Shown here: positions 6,450 through 14,336 of the stretch, in pieces
How the letters are laid out: each line of letters starts with the position of its first letter
How positions within the stretch are numbered: the stretch's first letter is position 1
Assembly: GCA_964473155.1 (NCBI GenBank)
Contig: CAYYNT010000039.1
Location: forward strand, 1 to 40,693
Source: JAJFUG01 sp964473155
Lineage (GTDB): Bacteria > Gemmatimonadota > Glassbacteria > GWA2-58-10
Reading direction: 5' to 3'
Length of the DNA: 40,693 nucleotides
Notes under the pieces: generated by a model
Told to the model about the DNA's origin: nothing
Databases searched by the model: none
The model's input: only the letters and a program-made list of their open reading frames with translations
Translations under genes and position numbers: made by a program

Positions 6450-8405
6450 ATGAAAAGAACCAAACCCAGCAGCAAAGCAATCACCGTAAAAATCAGGGGA
6501 GTCGCCTACACCCCTGACAACCTGCCGGCCCCTGAACCATTCGCCAGCAATGATTCCCTGCTCGAAACAGCGCTCCCGATGCTGAAGTCGCGCACGACCA
6601 TCACCCGTATTTCAGAGGGTGATGATGACTTCATGTCCATGGAAAATGCAACCCGTCAGTCGGAGGCGCTGAAAGAATACTGGCACAGATGTTTCGAGCT
6701 TACTCCATCTTCAGTGACAATCTGCGGGGAGCTGGCAAAACACGCTCTCTCTCGGGCTGAGCTTGAGATTGTGGTGTCCCTTATTCTGTATCAGCTTGGT
6801 CTTCTTCCCCATGGCACCGACTGCTGCGAAGGGCTGTTGGATCTTCTCGACATAAATGGTTTGGGCAGCCTCGAACTGATTCGAAGCCTTTCCGAAAACG
6901 GGAAACTCGCTTCGAGCGGTCTCGTCGCTTTCGAAAACCCACAGGAGGATCTCCGAGAACGGGAACTGGTCCTCAACCCGCATTTCATCGACCTGGTTCT
7001 TGAGAAATCGGAACCCTCAGCGCACCACTGGACATTGAACGACGAAAAAGAGGTCTACGAAAAACTTGATCCCCTCATGCGACACTACGCCAAAAAGTGC
7101 GATGTCCTTGGTGATATGGAACGCGGGTATGCGAACGAAAAAGAATTCTTCAAGATCAAACTCGCGATCCGCCGTGAGGAAAAGCGCCTGGCCAACACTC
7201 TGCGCATGCATCCCGACTGGAAACTGAGCCAGTTGGTCGGCCCGAATGAGAATTCTTACCTCGAACTCCAGGATTCCATTCTGGTGATCCTTGCAGCGAA
7301 AGAGTGCATCCATCTTGAGGCAGATAACGGCCTGTTCAAGGGGATAGGGCTTGCCAGGGCGGTTTGCTCGGATATTCAGCAAGTCCAGAAACTCTTAAAG
7401 AATCTTGCCTCGAAGTCCCGTCTTATCACCGAGGGCCTTGTTCAGGCCGCCAGCGGTGCGGGTTCGCATCTGACTGACAATCCAGGTGATCTGGCCGAGG
7501 CGGAGTTCGAACTGAGCCGTAAGTGCCTTGAAAGACTGGGACTGAGCAAATCTATCAAACGCGAAAAGTCTGAGGTGGCACGGCTCCTGGTTCCTCGCCT
7601 GTCCATGAGCAGTCTTGTACTGAATGAGAAAACGGAGCAAGCTCTCAGGATGGTTGTCTCGCAGACAATCCATAGCGAGAAACTGATGACAAATTGGGGC
7701 CTAGCCGAGGTCTTTCCATACGGAAGGGCGGTTACGGTCCTTTTCTCCGGACCTCCCGGAACAGGCAAAACCGCCTGCGCCGAGGCCCTGGCCAAGGTGC
7801 TCGGGCGGCCGCTTATGGTAGCTGATTACTCGCGAATTCAGAACTGCTGGGTCGGGGCCACGGAAAAAAACATAGTCAAGGTGTTCGCCGAGGCGCGCGA
7901 CAACGGTGCGGTGTTGTTCTGGGATGAGGCGGATGCCATGTTTTTCGACCGCGACAGCGCCAGCCGTAACTGGGAGGTGCGTGATATCAATGTCCTGCTG
8001 CAGGAGATCGAGTCTTTCGAGGGGGTCTGTATCCTGGCCACCAACAGGAAAGTAGTTCTGGACAAAGCCCTGGAACGGCGGATCGGTCTCAAGGTCGAGT
8101 TCACTCTTCCAGACAGGTCTGAAAGGCTTCAGATATGGAAAAGGCTTCTGCCCCCCAGGATGCCTCTTGGCCCGGATGTGGACCTCGACAAGCTGGCAGA
8201 GCACGCCCTCAGCGGCGGCCAGATAAAAATCCTGATTCTCAACGCCGCGCGCCTGGCCGTGGATGGCGGAGATTGCGTGTCGATGGAGCATTTCAACCGG
8301 GCGCTGGAAATGGAATTCGAAGGGGCCTGGTCAGCAGGATTGAGGCGCAACATCGGTTTCATCGATCCCGCCACAGGGAAAGGAGTCAGTTTAAGATGCA
8401 ATTAG
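6450..8405 (+). CDS. AAA+ ATPase, first gene of the sigma-54 operon
   Basis: The 651-residue protein has a long N-terminal region (about 400 residues, mostly helical, no motif I recognise) and a C-terminal FtsH/katanin-like AAA+ module: Walker A GPPGTGKT near residue 434, Walker B VLFWDEAD near 488, sensor-1 CILATNR, and an arginine-finger segment ALERRIGLKVEF near 541, followed by the lid helices. There is no zinc-protease motif, so it is a remodelling ATPase rather than FtsH. I chose ATG 6450 (AGAGG, 6-base spacing) over an upstream TTG because the promoter lies between them. It overlaps the next gene by 10 bases, implying coupled translation. It likely remodels a protein or RNA-protein complex together with the PcfJ-like and MBL proteins. 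Confidence 0.85.
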   Translation: MKRTKPSSKAITVKIRGVAYTPDNLPAPEPFASNDSLLETALPMLKSRTTITRISEGDDDFMSMENATRQSEALKEYWHRCFELTPSSVTICGELAKHALSRAELEIVVSLILYQLGLLPHGTDCCEGLLDLLDINGLGSLELIRSLSENGKLASSGLVAFENPQEDLRERELVLNPHFIDLVLEKSEPSAHHWTLNDEKEVYEKLDPLMRHYAKKCDVLGDMERGYANEKEFFKIKLAIRREEKRLANTLRMHPDWKLSQLVGPNENSYLELQDSILVILAAKECIHLEADNGLFKGIGLARAVCSDIQQVQKLLKNLASKSRLITEGLVQAASGAGSHLTDNPGDLAEAEFELSRKCLERLGLSKSIKREKSEVARLLVPRLSMSSLVLNEKTEQALRMVVSQTIHSEKLMTNWGLAEVFPYGRAVTVLFSGPPGTGKTACAEALAKVLGRPLMVADYSRIQNCWVGATEKNIVKVFAEARDNGAVLFWDEADAMFFDRDSASRNWEVRDINVLLQEIESFEGVCILATNRKVVLDKALERRIGLKVEFTLPDRSERLQIWKRLLPPRMPLGPDVDLDKLAEHALSGGQIKILILNAARLAVDGGDCVSMEHFNRALEMEFEGAWSAGLRRNIGFIDPATGKGVSLRCN

Positions 8406-9697
8406 AAGCCATACAGCAGCTTTTTGACGCTGAGCTTATCTCCAGTCTGCCCGCCGTTGAATCTGAGTGTGTCAGTGCGGATGGATGCCTGTCGCTGAAC
8501 GGGAACAACAATTTTGTCCGGCTCCGTCTCTGGCCGCGACCGGATGCCATTGTCGAGACAGTATCCGGCAAAGAGAGAATTGATGACCTGAAATGTATCG
8601 ATGAGATGCCGCTCTATCCGGTGAGTTCATGGGACGGGCAAGCCGAAAGGTTTTTCTGCTCTCTGGCCTTTGAAACTCTGGACATAAAACCTGAGTGGCA
8701 GGATACTCGGCCGGACATGGCCTTGTTGAGCGCCGATGAAAAAACTCTCCGTGTGACAGCCCTCAACGAACTGGTCGCCAGCATCCCGGATGATATACGT
8801 ACAGCGCTGGACAGGGTGACATCGGACAAATGGTTGATCCTTCATTGTTGCTCACGCTCCAGGTATTTCCGGGAGTTGTTTGTATCGAATCCGCAACTCG
8901 CCTTTCTTCTTTCCTTGAAATATGGCAACGGGTTCGGCATTCAGGAAAAAATCGAGCTTATGGATGGGCTGGCCCGTCTGAAACGGCGCGATCTGGCTGC
9001 ATTGGCGGGCCTTCCGGCCAGTCAGTCCTCGGTGCATTTGATTAGAAAATTCACTCCAGCCGCTCTTGAAATTTACGATCCGGATTTGCTTGGCTGGATG
9101 CTGGCTGACCCGCTTTTCGGAAGCTGCCTGCCACACCTCCGGTCTGTCGGCGCGGGCCTGCTTGAACTCATGCGCGTGCTTGCGGATTCGAAAAGAATAA
9201 AGGTCAGCACCGGGCTTCTCCACCAGGTGGCGCATGAAGATGAGCAGGAGTGTGATTTATCGTCAAAAATTGCCGCGGAATTGTCCATGCTGGCTGACTG
9301 CCTGAATAAAGAGTTTTACCTGCAAAATTTGCAAGCGCTTACCAGAGCCTATATAAAGGTTTCGGCGGAATTCGAGATCGAGCGTGTGCGTTCCGACACC
9401 CGCCGTTTCCCTTCGCCACCGTTGCCTGGAAACACGGACATAATACCCATCACCTGCCCGGCGGAACTTGTCCGCGAGGGTGAGGAGCAAAGCAACTGCG
9501 TGGCCTCCTACCTGACCGACATTCTGAATGGAACAGTCTATATCTATAGAATGATCCGGCCTGAAAGGGCGACCCTGGAAGTCTTTCAATGTGAGGAGGG
9601 CTGGGAATTGGGTGAGATCGCCGGGCCTGCCAACAGCCAAGTTGGCGCTGAGAGTATGGAGGCGGTGCAACGGTGGTTCGACCAATGTAGTTTCTAA
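8396..9697 (+). CDS. PcfJ-like protein
   Basis: The 433-residue product has a PcfJ-type C-terminal domain from about residue 345: ITCPAELVREGEEQSNCVAS, then a strand with IYRMIRPERATLEVF, and a final GEIAGPANSQVG before a helix (VQRWFDQ). The N-terminal 340 residues are helical and unassigned. PcfJ-like proteins are known from conjugative plasmids, phages and accessory loci; their biochemical role is not established. ATG 8396 (AGGAG about 10 bases upstream) overlaps the end of the AAA+ gene, so the two are co-translated. A longer frame from 8135 only shadows that gene. Confidence 0.75.
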   Translation: MQLEAIQQLFDAELISSLPAVESECVSADGCLSLNGNNNFVRLRLWPRPDAIVETVSGKERIDDLKCIDEMPLYPVSSWDGQAERFFCSLAFETLDIKPEWQDTRPDMALLSADEKTLRVTALNELVASIPDDIRTALDRVTSDKWLILHCCSRSRYFRELFVSNPQLAFLLSLKYGNGFGIQEKIELMDGLARLKRRDLAALAGLPASQSSVHLIRKFTPAALEIYDPDLLGWMLADPLFGSCLPHLRSVGAGLLELMRVLADSKRIKVSTGLLHQVAHEDEQECDLSSKIAAELSMLADCLNKEFYLQNLQALTRAYIKVSAEFEIERVRSDTRRFPSPPLPGNTDIIPITCPAELVREGEEQSNCVASYLTDILNGTVYIYRMIRPERATLEVFQCEEGWELGEIAGPANSQVGAESMEAVQRWFDQCSF

Positions 9698-9805
9698 TGA
9701 TAGAGTTGCATGTTATTGAGAACATCTATCAAACATAAAGTAAATTTATCGGAGGCATATTTGAATATACAAGATAGCTTTTCACTACCACCACGGAGGC
9801 TGCAA

Positions 9806-9988
9806 GTGAACAGCGCCAGAAAAAGAGGGCTTACTAAAGCCCAGGCCGACCAGCTTAACAGAATCTTCGGGCTTGGCCCCTATGCTGAAAGCATAGCAAA
9901 ACCCGAGAGCTACCGGCTTGGTTTCATCGACCGGCTTTCCAGCTTCTTGGATAATCTACGTTCCAAGCTGAGGCTTCATTCCCGCTGA
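9806..9988 (+). CDS. 60-residue basic protein of the sigma-54 operon
   Basis: A GTG start has an excellent Shine-Dalgarno (ACGGAGG, 6-base spacing). The product begins VNSARKRGLTKAQADQLN and is basic and helical, with two predicted helices split by GLGPYAES and a C-terminal basic helix (DNLRSKLRLHSR). An earlier in-frame ATG at 9710 has no RBS. It lies between the PcfJ-like and MBL genes, 42 bases before the latter. It may bind RNA or act as adaptor; family not recognised. Confidence 0.6.
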   Translation: MNSARKRGLTKAQADQLNRIFGLGPYAESIAKPESYRLGFIDRLSSFLDNLRSKLRLHSR

Positions 9989-10030
9989 AAGGAAGGGATT
10001 ACGAACATAACTGCCATTGAGAGTGAACGA

Positions 10031-11344
10031 GTGAGAGAAGACATTCAATTCGAAAAGAAACAAAATCCTGGTGAAGGTTTACGAGTTACAATCCACCGGG
10101 GAAGTGACCAGATCGGCGGAAATTGTATCGAGATATCCTGCGGTGGGACCACAATTCTGCTCGACCTGGGCAAGCCGCTCCAGGATGAGGACGCGGGCCT
10201 GCCGGACACGCTCAGGCGTTTTGATGCGGTCCTGCTGTCCCATGCACACGAGGACCACTGGGGACTTATTGACCTTCTGCCTCCTGAATCACCGGTCTAT
10301 AGTGGTGAGCTTTGCTGGAATCTTATCCGGACTTCGCGGCTGTTCAGAAAGATCGAAACACCTGAGAAAAAGATCAACTTTTTCCGAGCCTGGCATGCGT
10401 TCAGGATTGGCGAACTGACTGTTACGCCTTTCCTGATGGACCACTCCAGCCCGGATGCCTACGCTTTTCTGATCGAGGGCGAAGGAGCACGGGTGTTCTA
10501 CAGCGGTGATTTCCGGGCCCATGGGCGCAAGGCGAAATTATTTCATCATCTGGTCAACAATCCACCACCTGACATAGACCTTCTGCTGCTCGAAGGGACG
10601 ACGATAGGGAGAGAAGAGCAGCTGTATCCGAGCGAGGAAGCGGTTCAGTTAGAGTTTGAGCATCTTTTAAGGGACAATCTCGGGCCAGCGTTCCTTGTCG
10701 CCTCAGGCCAGAACCTGGACCGTCTGGTGACCGCTTACAAGGCGGCCAGACGCGCGGGTCGTGAACTGGTGCTCGATATCTACACCGCCTGGGTGCTGCG
10801 CGAAATATCCAGCCGCTTCGTGAATGTGCCCGATCTCTGCTGGCCTGGTATCCGTGTGCTTGCCAGAGGAAGCACCGCCGCGAGCCACTACCGGGTTCTG
10901 CTCCGGTATCCGGAACTGTTCGGCCGGTTCACCCGCGAGCTGTACGAGTCATGCAACACGGTCACCGAAGATGAACTCGCCCTTCACCCCGGCCGCTATC
11001 TGGTGAAAACCAACCGGGTCGCATCCCTGCTCGACCGTCTTAAGCCCATTGAGCGGACACTGGTGATTTACTCGATGTGGGAGGGCTATCTTGCGCCTGC
11101 GTATGACCGCAATGGCCGAAACGACCTGCGGGAGCTTCAGGAGCGGCCGGACCTCGATTTCCGTATCGTACACACCAGCGGCCACGCCTCTGTCGGGGAC
11201 CTTAACACGCTGGCCAAGTCCATGGCTCCGGGTGTGCTGGCGCCGGTGCACACTGAACACCCGGATGAGTTCCGGGAGATATATTCACATGTCAGGCTGT
11301 TGAAGGACGGGGAAGTGATGCAGCTCGAAAGCAATCGGTCATAG
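10031..11344 (+). CDS. Metallo-beta-lactamase / beta-CASP nuclease (RNase J-like)
   Basis: The 437-residue protein has the MBL signature HAHEDH at residues 71-76, a later metal histidine in MDHSSPDA, the motif-4 aspartate in YSGDFRAHG (about 156), and beta-CASP elements: an ATP-independent cap domain in the middle, HTSGHAS near 381 and PVHTEHPD near 402. All metal ligands seem present, so it is probably an active RNA or nucleotidyl phosphodiesterase. RNase J enzymes are about 550 residues; this one lacks the C-terminal extension. GTG start is inferred from spacing to the preceding gene. It is the last gene of the sigma-54 operon, suggesting RNA processing under stress. Confidence 0.85.
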   Translation: MREDIQFEKKQNPGEGLRVTIHRGSDQIGGNCIEISCGGTTILLDLGKPLQDEDAGLPDTLRRFDAVLLSHAHEDHWGLIDLLPPESPVYSGELCWNLIRTSRLFRKIETPEKKINFFRAWHAFRIGELTVTPFLMDHSSPDAYAFLIEGEGARVFYSGDFRAHGRKAKLFHHLVNNPPPDIDLLLLEGTTIGREEQLYPSEEAVQLEFEHLLRDNLGPAFLVASGQNLDRLVTAYKAARRAGRELVLDIYTAWVLREISSRFVNVPDLCWPGIRVLARGSTAASHYRVLLRYPELFGRFTRELYESCNTVTEDELALHPGRYLVKTNRVASLLDRLKPIERTLVIYSMWEGYLAPAYDRNGRNDLRELQERPDLDFRIVHTSGHASVGDLNTLAKSMAPGVLAPVHTEHPDEFREIYSHVRLLKDGEVMQLESNRS

Positions 11345-11564
11345 GATAATACTTACTGGGAAAGAGGTTAGAAAAGGGGATGCCGGCACAATATAGGAGA
11401 AGCACCACAGGGACCCCGCCGACCGAATTGGCGCCTCGGGCTATAGGTTGGCCTAACTGGTTTTATTATGACTGTTGACATAGAGAGGACGTTCACAAGG
11501 TAATTCGGAGATTAGGAATCTGAGGAGAACCCTGAAGGTTTTGCCGCATAATATTTCCAAGCAA
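11345..11564. other. Intergenic after the operon
   Basis: No gene and no clear intrinsic terminator are visible between the MBL gene and the next promoter. Base composition turns AT-rich toward the nuclease gene, consistent with a junction to inserted DNA. Confidence 0.4.
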
Positions 11565-11594
11565 TTGACTTGATATTTTGCAAAATCATATTAA
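11565..11594 (+). promoter_or_regulatory. Candidate sigma-70 promoter
   Basis: TTGACT and TATTAA are spaced by 18 bases in an AT-rich stretch, 55 bases before the nuclease start. This suggests the nuclease gene is transcribed independently of the sigma-54 operon. Confidence 0.4.
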
Positions 11595-11648
11595 TCTTTG
11601 TTGGACATTATGGAATAAGCGATTCTAACCTCCAGACAAGGAATGCAA

Positions 11649-12851
11649 ATGAACATCTTCAAAGCTTTAGTATCGGGCAAGAAGCCTTTTTTAGAAGAAA
11701 ACGCTTCATCGCTGCTGGCCTGGCTGATGAATCCATATATGGAGCATGGTCTCGGATTTGGCTTTTTAAAGCTCTTTATTACACGCCTCGCTGAGTCAAA
11801 CGAGATAAGCGAGGATATCAAAGGGAAGCTCAGAAATCTGGCTGAGGCTTTAAAATCGAGATTAAGAAGCGGAGATATTAATGAGATAGAAATCTCCACT
11901 CACTTGGAATATTCTGTAGATAATTCGTTCATCGATATAGTTCTGGAACTGGGTGATGGTTGGATTTTGGCCATCGAGAATAAAGTCAGAAATGAAGCGG
12001 CATCAAACTCCCTCCAAATTTATAAGCAATACGAAGGATTAAAAAAAGATGTTAAATCAAATAATTATAAGATCGGAATGATATTTCTCATTCCCTGCGA
12101 TGAAGATATGGAAATACTCGATGGCCGGATTGCTAATGAATATGATGCGCTGACGGATATGGGTCATGACGATTTCAAAGCCATTTATACCTGGCAATCC
12201 AATCATATGAAATACCCAAGCATCTATGCAGTGATAACAGAACTTCTCAACCAGGATGTAACTGGTGAAATCGAACCTATGACTGAATATATGCGGCACA
12301 CATTGAAGGCTTTGAATTACTTTATCCGTTCTCAATTCGACGGTTACGAATTCAAGCGAATCAGTTCTTCATCAGGCTTGAATCCGTTGACTGAAGGGCG
12401 TAAGACTCTTTCTGAATTACGCTCAATGGATATCGGTTATGTAGGAGTAGCCTCTGGTATATCCGGACTATTAAAACTGGATAACAAAAATCTTCGAGTG
12501 AAACTCTTTCAGTATTCAAGGGATGGATCACTCGCAGATAAAAGGAATTGGATGGATCTGGCGACATTCAAGGAAATGACCAGTTGGCTTTCGGGTGAAA
12601 AAGCTTATCCTGAAATACTTAACAAAATCGATAACTCTTATTTTGGAGCAGAGAGTATATTCAAGCTTGCATCAACGTTTAGAGATAAATTGTTTGTAGG
12701 CATCAAGGGCGGGCGAAATGCATTGGAGCATATGAATAATGAAGAAATTATAGGTAAAAGATGGCAAATTAAATTGAAGAGTACTTCCAACCAATGGTTG
12801 AGCGGTTCAGAATTTGTTGAGATTCTTCAAAACAAGGGAATCGCTTTTTAA
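11649..12851 (+). CDS. PD-(D/E)XK nuclease family protein
   Basis: The 400-residue protein has an N-terminal nuclease core with the metal-site pattern FIDIVLEL...WILAIENKV: aspartate near residue 96 and E-N-K near 110-112 (numbered from ATG 11649), preceded by EISTHLEY. This fits the PDDEXK_4 group of stand-alone nuclease-like proteins often found in accessory regions. The C-terminal half is unassigned. I prefer ATG 11649 over 11643 because AAGGA abuts the earlier one. Codon use is AT-richer than its neighbours and it has its own promoter and terminator, so it looks like an independent insertion, perhaps a defence gene, between the two sigma-54 operons. Confidence 0.75.
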   Translation: MNIFKALVSGKKPFLEENASSLLAWLMNPYMEHGLGFGFLKLFITRLAESNEISEDIKGKLRNLAEALKSRLRSGDINEIEISTHLEYSVDNSFIDIVLELGDGWILAIENKVRNEAASNSLQIYKQYEGLKKDVKSNNYKIGMIFLIPCDEDMEILDGRIANEYDALTDMGHDDFKAIYTWQSNHMKYPSIYAVITELLNQDVTGEIEPMTEYMRHTLKALNYFIRSQFDGYEFKRISSSSGLNPLTEGRKTLSELRSMDIGYVGVASGISGLLKLDNKNLRVKLFQYSRDGSLADKRNWMDLATFKEMTSWLSGEKAYPEILNKIDNSYFGAESIFKLASTFRDKLFVGIKGGRNALEHMNNEEIIGKRWQIKLKSTSNQWLSGSEFVEILQNKGIAF

Positions 12852-12994
12852 TCTCTTCGGATTGAATTCACCGAAGCTTGCTTCGGAAATGAATAATTCC
12901 AGAAGTTGATACCTCGCAGCATACTGCGTGGTAGTTCATTGTCAAACAAGCTATGGTTTGGTTGAAAGATTTCTATTTGTACAGTGATGAGTAT

Positions 12995-13026
12995 AGAGAC
13001 TGCGGCACATTGCCGCGGTCTCTTTT
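12995..13026 (+). terminator. Intrinsic terminator after the nuclease gene
   Basis: AGAGAC-T-GCGGCA and TGCCGC-G-GTCTCT form a 13-bp stem with one T-G wobble and a 3-base loop, directly followed by TTTTT. It closes the nuclease transcript about 145 bases after the stop. Confidence 0.85.
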
Positions 13027-13111
13027 TTATGAAAATCCCGCATTCATCTCCGCCCTGTGGGCAGGGTGATTCACTGACGCCTGTACCGTCGCCACGTCGA
13101 TTGAGGTTATC

Positions 13112-13345
13112 ATGTCCAGAAAACCTAAGCCTAACATTGCAGAGTTTATAGTTTTCAGTGAACACTTCAAAAACTTGGCAACTTCTAAAACAAAGAAGGC
13201 TGTCAGGACAATGTTTATTGATTCAGCTTTGTTGGTGGCTGGATTGTCAATTTGTATTGAGTGTGAATACGGAAAGTTTTTAGCTCCTAAGAAAGTTCGT
13301 GAGGAAAGGTTCAAGGCTTTGATGGGAGGGACAATTGAGTTTTAG
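13112..13345 (+). CDS. Hypothetical 77-residue protein
   Basis: GAGG stands 5 bases before the ATG. The product has a basic start (MSRKPKPN), a helix with KTKKAVRTMF, a hydrophobic segment (DSALLVAGLSICIECEYG) and a charged C-terminus (KKVREERFKALMGG). It could be a small DNA- or membrane-associated protein; no family is recognised. It lies alone between a strong terminator and an IS21 remnant, in AT-rich DNA. Confidence 0.5.
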   Translation: MSRKPKPNIAEFIVFSEHFKNLATSKTKKAVRTMFIDSALLVAGLSICIECEYGKFLAPKKVREERFKALMGGTIEF

Positions 13346-13383
13346 AACTTCTCTCCGCTCGAAGCGGATTTTATCCAGCTATT

Positions 13384-13563
13384 TCAACCCACGCACCCGC
13401 CTCCATGCCGGGCTCGACCTCGATGCGACGGAATGGCGGGGTTTGATCTGCGCAACTTGTCGTAGCGTGCTACGGTCTCGCGGTCGATGCAAAGCTCACG
13501 CGCAATGCGCCGATAGGACCAGCCGTTCTCCAATAGACCTATAATCGCGTGTTTCTTAGCCAT
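13384..13563 (-). pseudogene. IS21-family IstA remnant
   Basis: Reading minus from ATG 13563 gives the N-terminal HTH of IS21 transposases (MAKKHAII, NGWSYRRIAREL, DRETVARYDK, SNPAIPS). Then a deletion joins a later segment: in another frame RIEVEPGMEAGAWV recalls the IstA region EVPPGxEAQVDFG-xAWV. The catalytic DDE core and istB are absent. Bases 13641-13690 hold two related end repeats (CGACACTCGGTGG and CGACACTGTCGGTGG), as in the multiple terminal repeats of IS21. It is a short dead relic. Confidence 0.75.
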
Positions 13564-13662
13564 CTTGAGTACATTCGCCGTCGACTACATCCTTATCGCC
13601 AAGAAGGTATATGGCTGCTCCTCAATAATGGCTGATTTTGATTCGACACTCGGTGGCTGTTT

Positions 13663-13791
13663 TTAATCGGCCGCTAACACGACACTGTCGGTGGTGCCAT
13701 TCATGATCGTGGCGCAGCCTATCAGCACCAGAGCCGGGAGGATTCCAAACAGCACAAGCACTTTCAAAAACTTAACATTCGGCTTTAACAT
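13663..13791 (-). pseudogene. Lipoprotein gene truncated by the IS21 remnant
   Basis: A strong RBS (GAGGAG) precedes ATG 13791. The product starts with a lipoprotein signal (KFLKVLVLFGILPALVLIGC) and CATIMNGTTDSV, a start typical of small outer-membrane-type lipoproteins of the 'CATIxxGT' kind. After about DSVVL the frame runs into IS21 terminal repeat sequence and stops, giving 42 residues. The rest of the gene is lost. Confidence 0.65.
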
Positions 13792-13848
13792 GATAACTTC
13801 TCCTCATGGATAAATGGAAATTGGACCTTTAAAACGGGAGGCAAACGA

Positions 13849-13887
13849 AAAGGCAGTACAAGTGGTACAGGCGCCTGTACTGCCTTT
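13849..13887 (-). terminator. Long palindromic terminator
   Basis: AAAGGCAGTACA and TGTACTGCCTTT are perfect 12-bp inverted repeats, and inside lies a second perfect 16-bp palindrome, GTACAGGCGCCTGTAC (13865-13880), sharing one arm. On the minus strand the stem ends in CCTTTTCG. It closes the ARPP-1/membrane protein transcript and may fold in two alternative ways. Confidence 0.7.
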
Positions 13888-14023
13888 CCCGCCTCTCGCC
13901 CACGGCTCCGGCCCGTCGACCGGGCCCGGGACCTCCCTGTGGATTCTATTACTGGCTAAAGGATGTTTCTCTATCGCCTCCCCTGTTCGTAATGATGATC
14001 GGTCAAAATGGCTTCAATCGATA

Positions 14024-14305
14024 TCAGTATCCGCCACCGAAACGGCTGGCATCTCTGACCTCACTTTCTATTTGCCTCTCGTATTCCGCGTTCTCATTCT
14101 CCTGCTCCAGGTACGCCTCGAATTTCTCCCGCTCCTCGGGCGTAAGGACAATCTCTCTCTTGTGAGGCTTTGGATTGACAACTGCCGGCCGGACTTCTTC
14201 CCTTTCCTGTTGAATCACTGCGGTCAGGAATGCCGCGATGATTAGTCCCCAGAAAGCAACCGCAATAAGAGTCAGCCCAAGGTCTGATCTGGATTTATAA
14301 CTCAT
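14024..14305 (-). CDS. Small single-span membrane protein, partner of ARPP-1
   Basis: The 93-residue protein has a short basic N-terminus (MSYKSRSD), one membrane helix (LTLIAVAFWGLIIAAFLTAV) and a long charged, coiled-coil-like tail (LTPEEREKFEAYLEQENEN) ending in RFGGGY. The RBS GGGAGGG before ATG 14305 is strong. It starts 31 bases after the ARPP-1 stop on the same strand, so both share the sigma-54-like promoter at 15397-15412. The tail probably faces the cytoplasm or periplasm as a docking arm; function unknown. A frame of 143 codons on the plus strand here is its shadow. Confidence 0.7.
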   Translation of the reverse strand: MSYKSRSDLGLTLIAVAFWGLIIAAFLTAVIQQEREEVRPAVVNPKPHKREIVLTPEEREKFEAYLEQENENAEYERQIESEVRDASRFGGGY

Positions 14306-14336
14306 TTAAGCCCTCCCATATCGGCGTTCATGTTAA

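Noticed and set aside
8135..8395. Upstream extension of the PcfJ-like gene
   Set aside because: It would overlap the conserved AAA+ C-terminus by 270 bases; ATG 8396 has its own RBS.
13814..14245. 143-codon plus-strand frame
   Set aside because: It covers a terminator palindrome and is antisense to the small membrane protein, which has a strong RBS.
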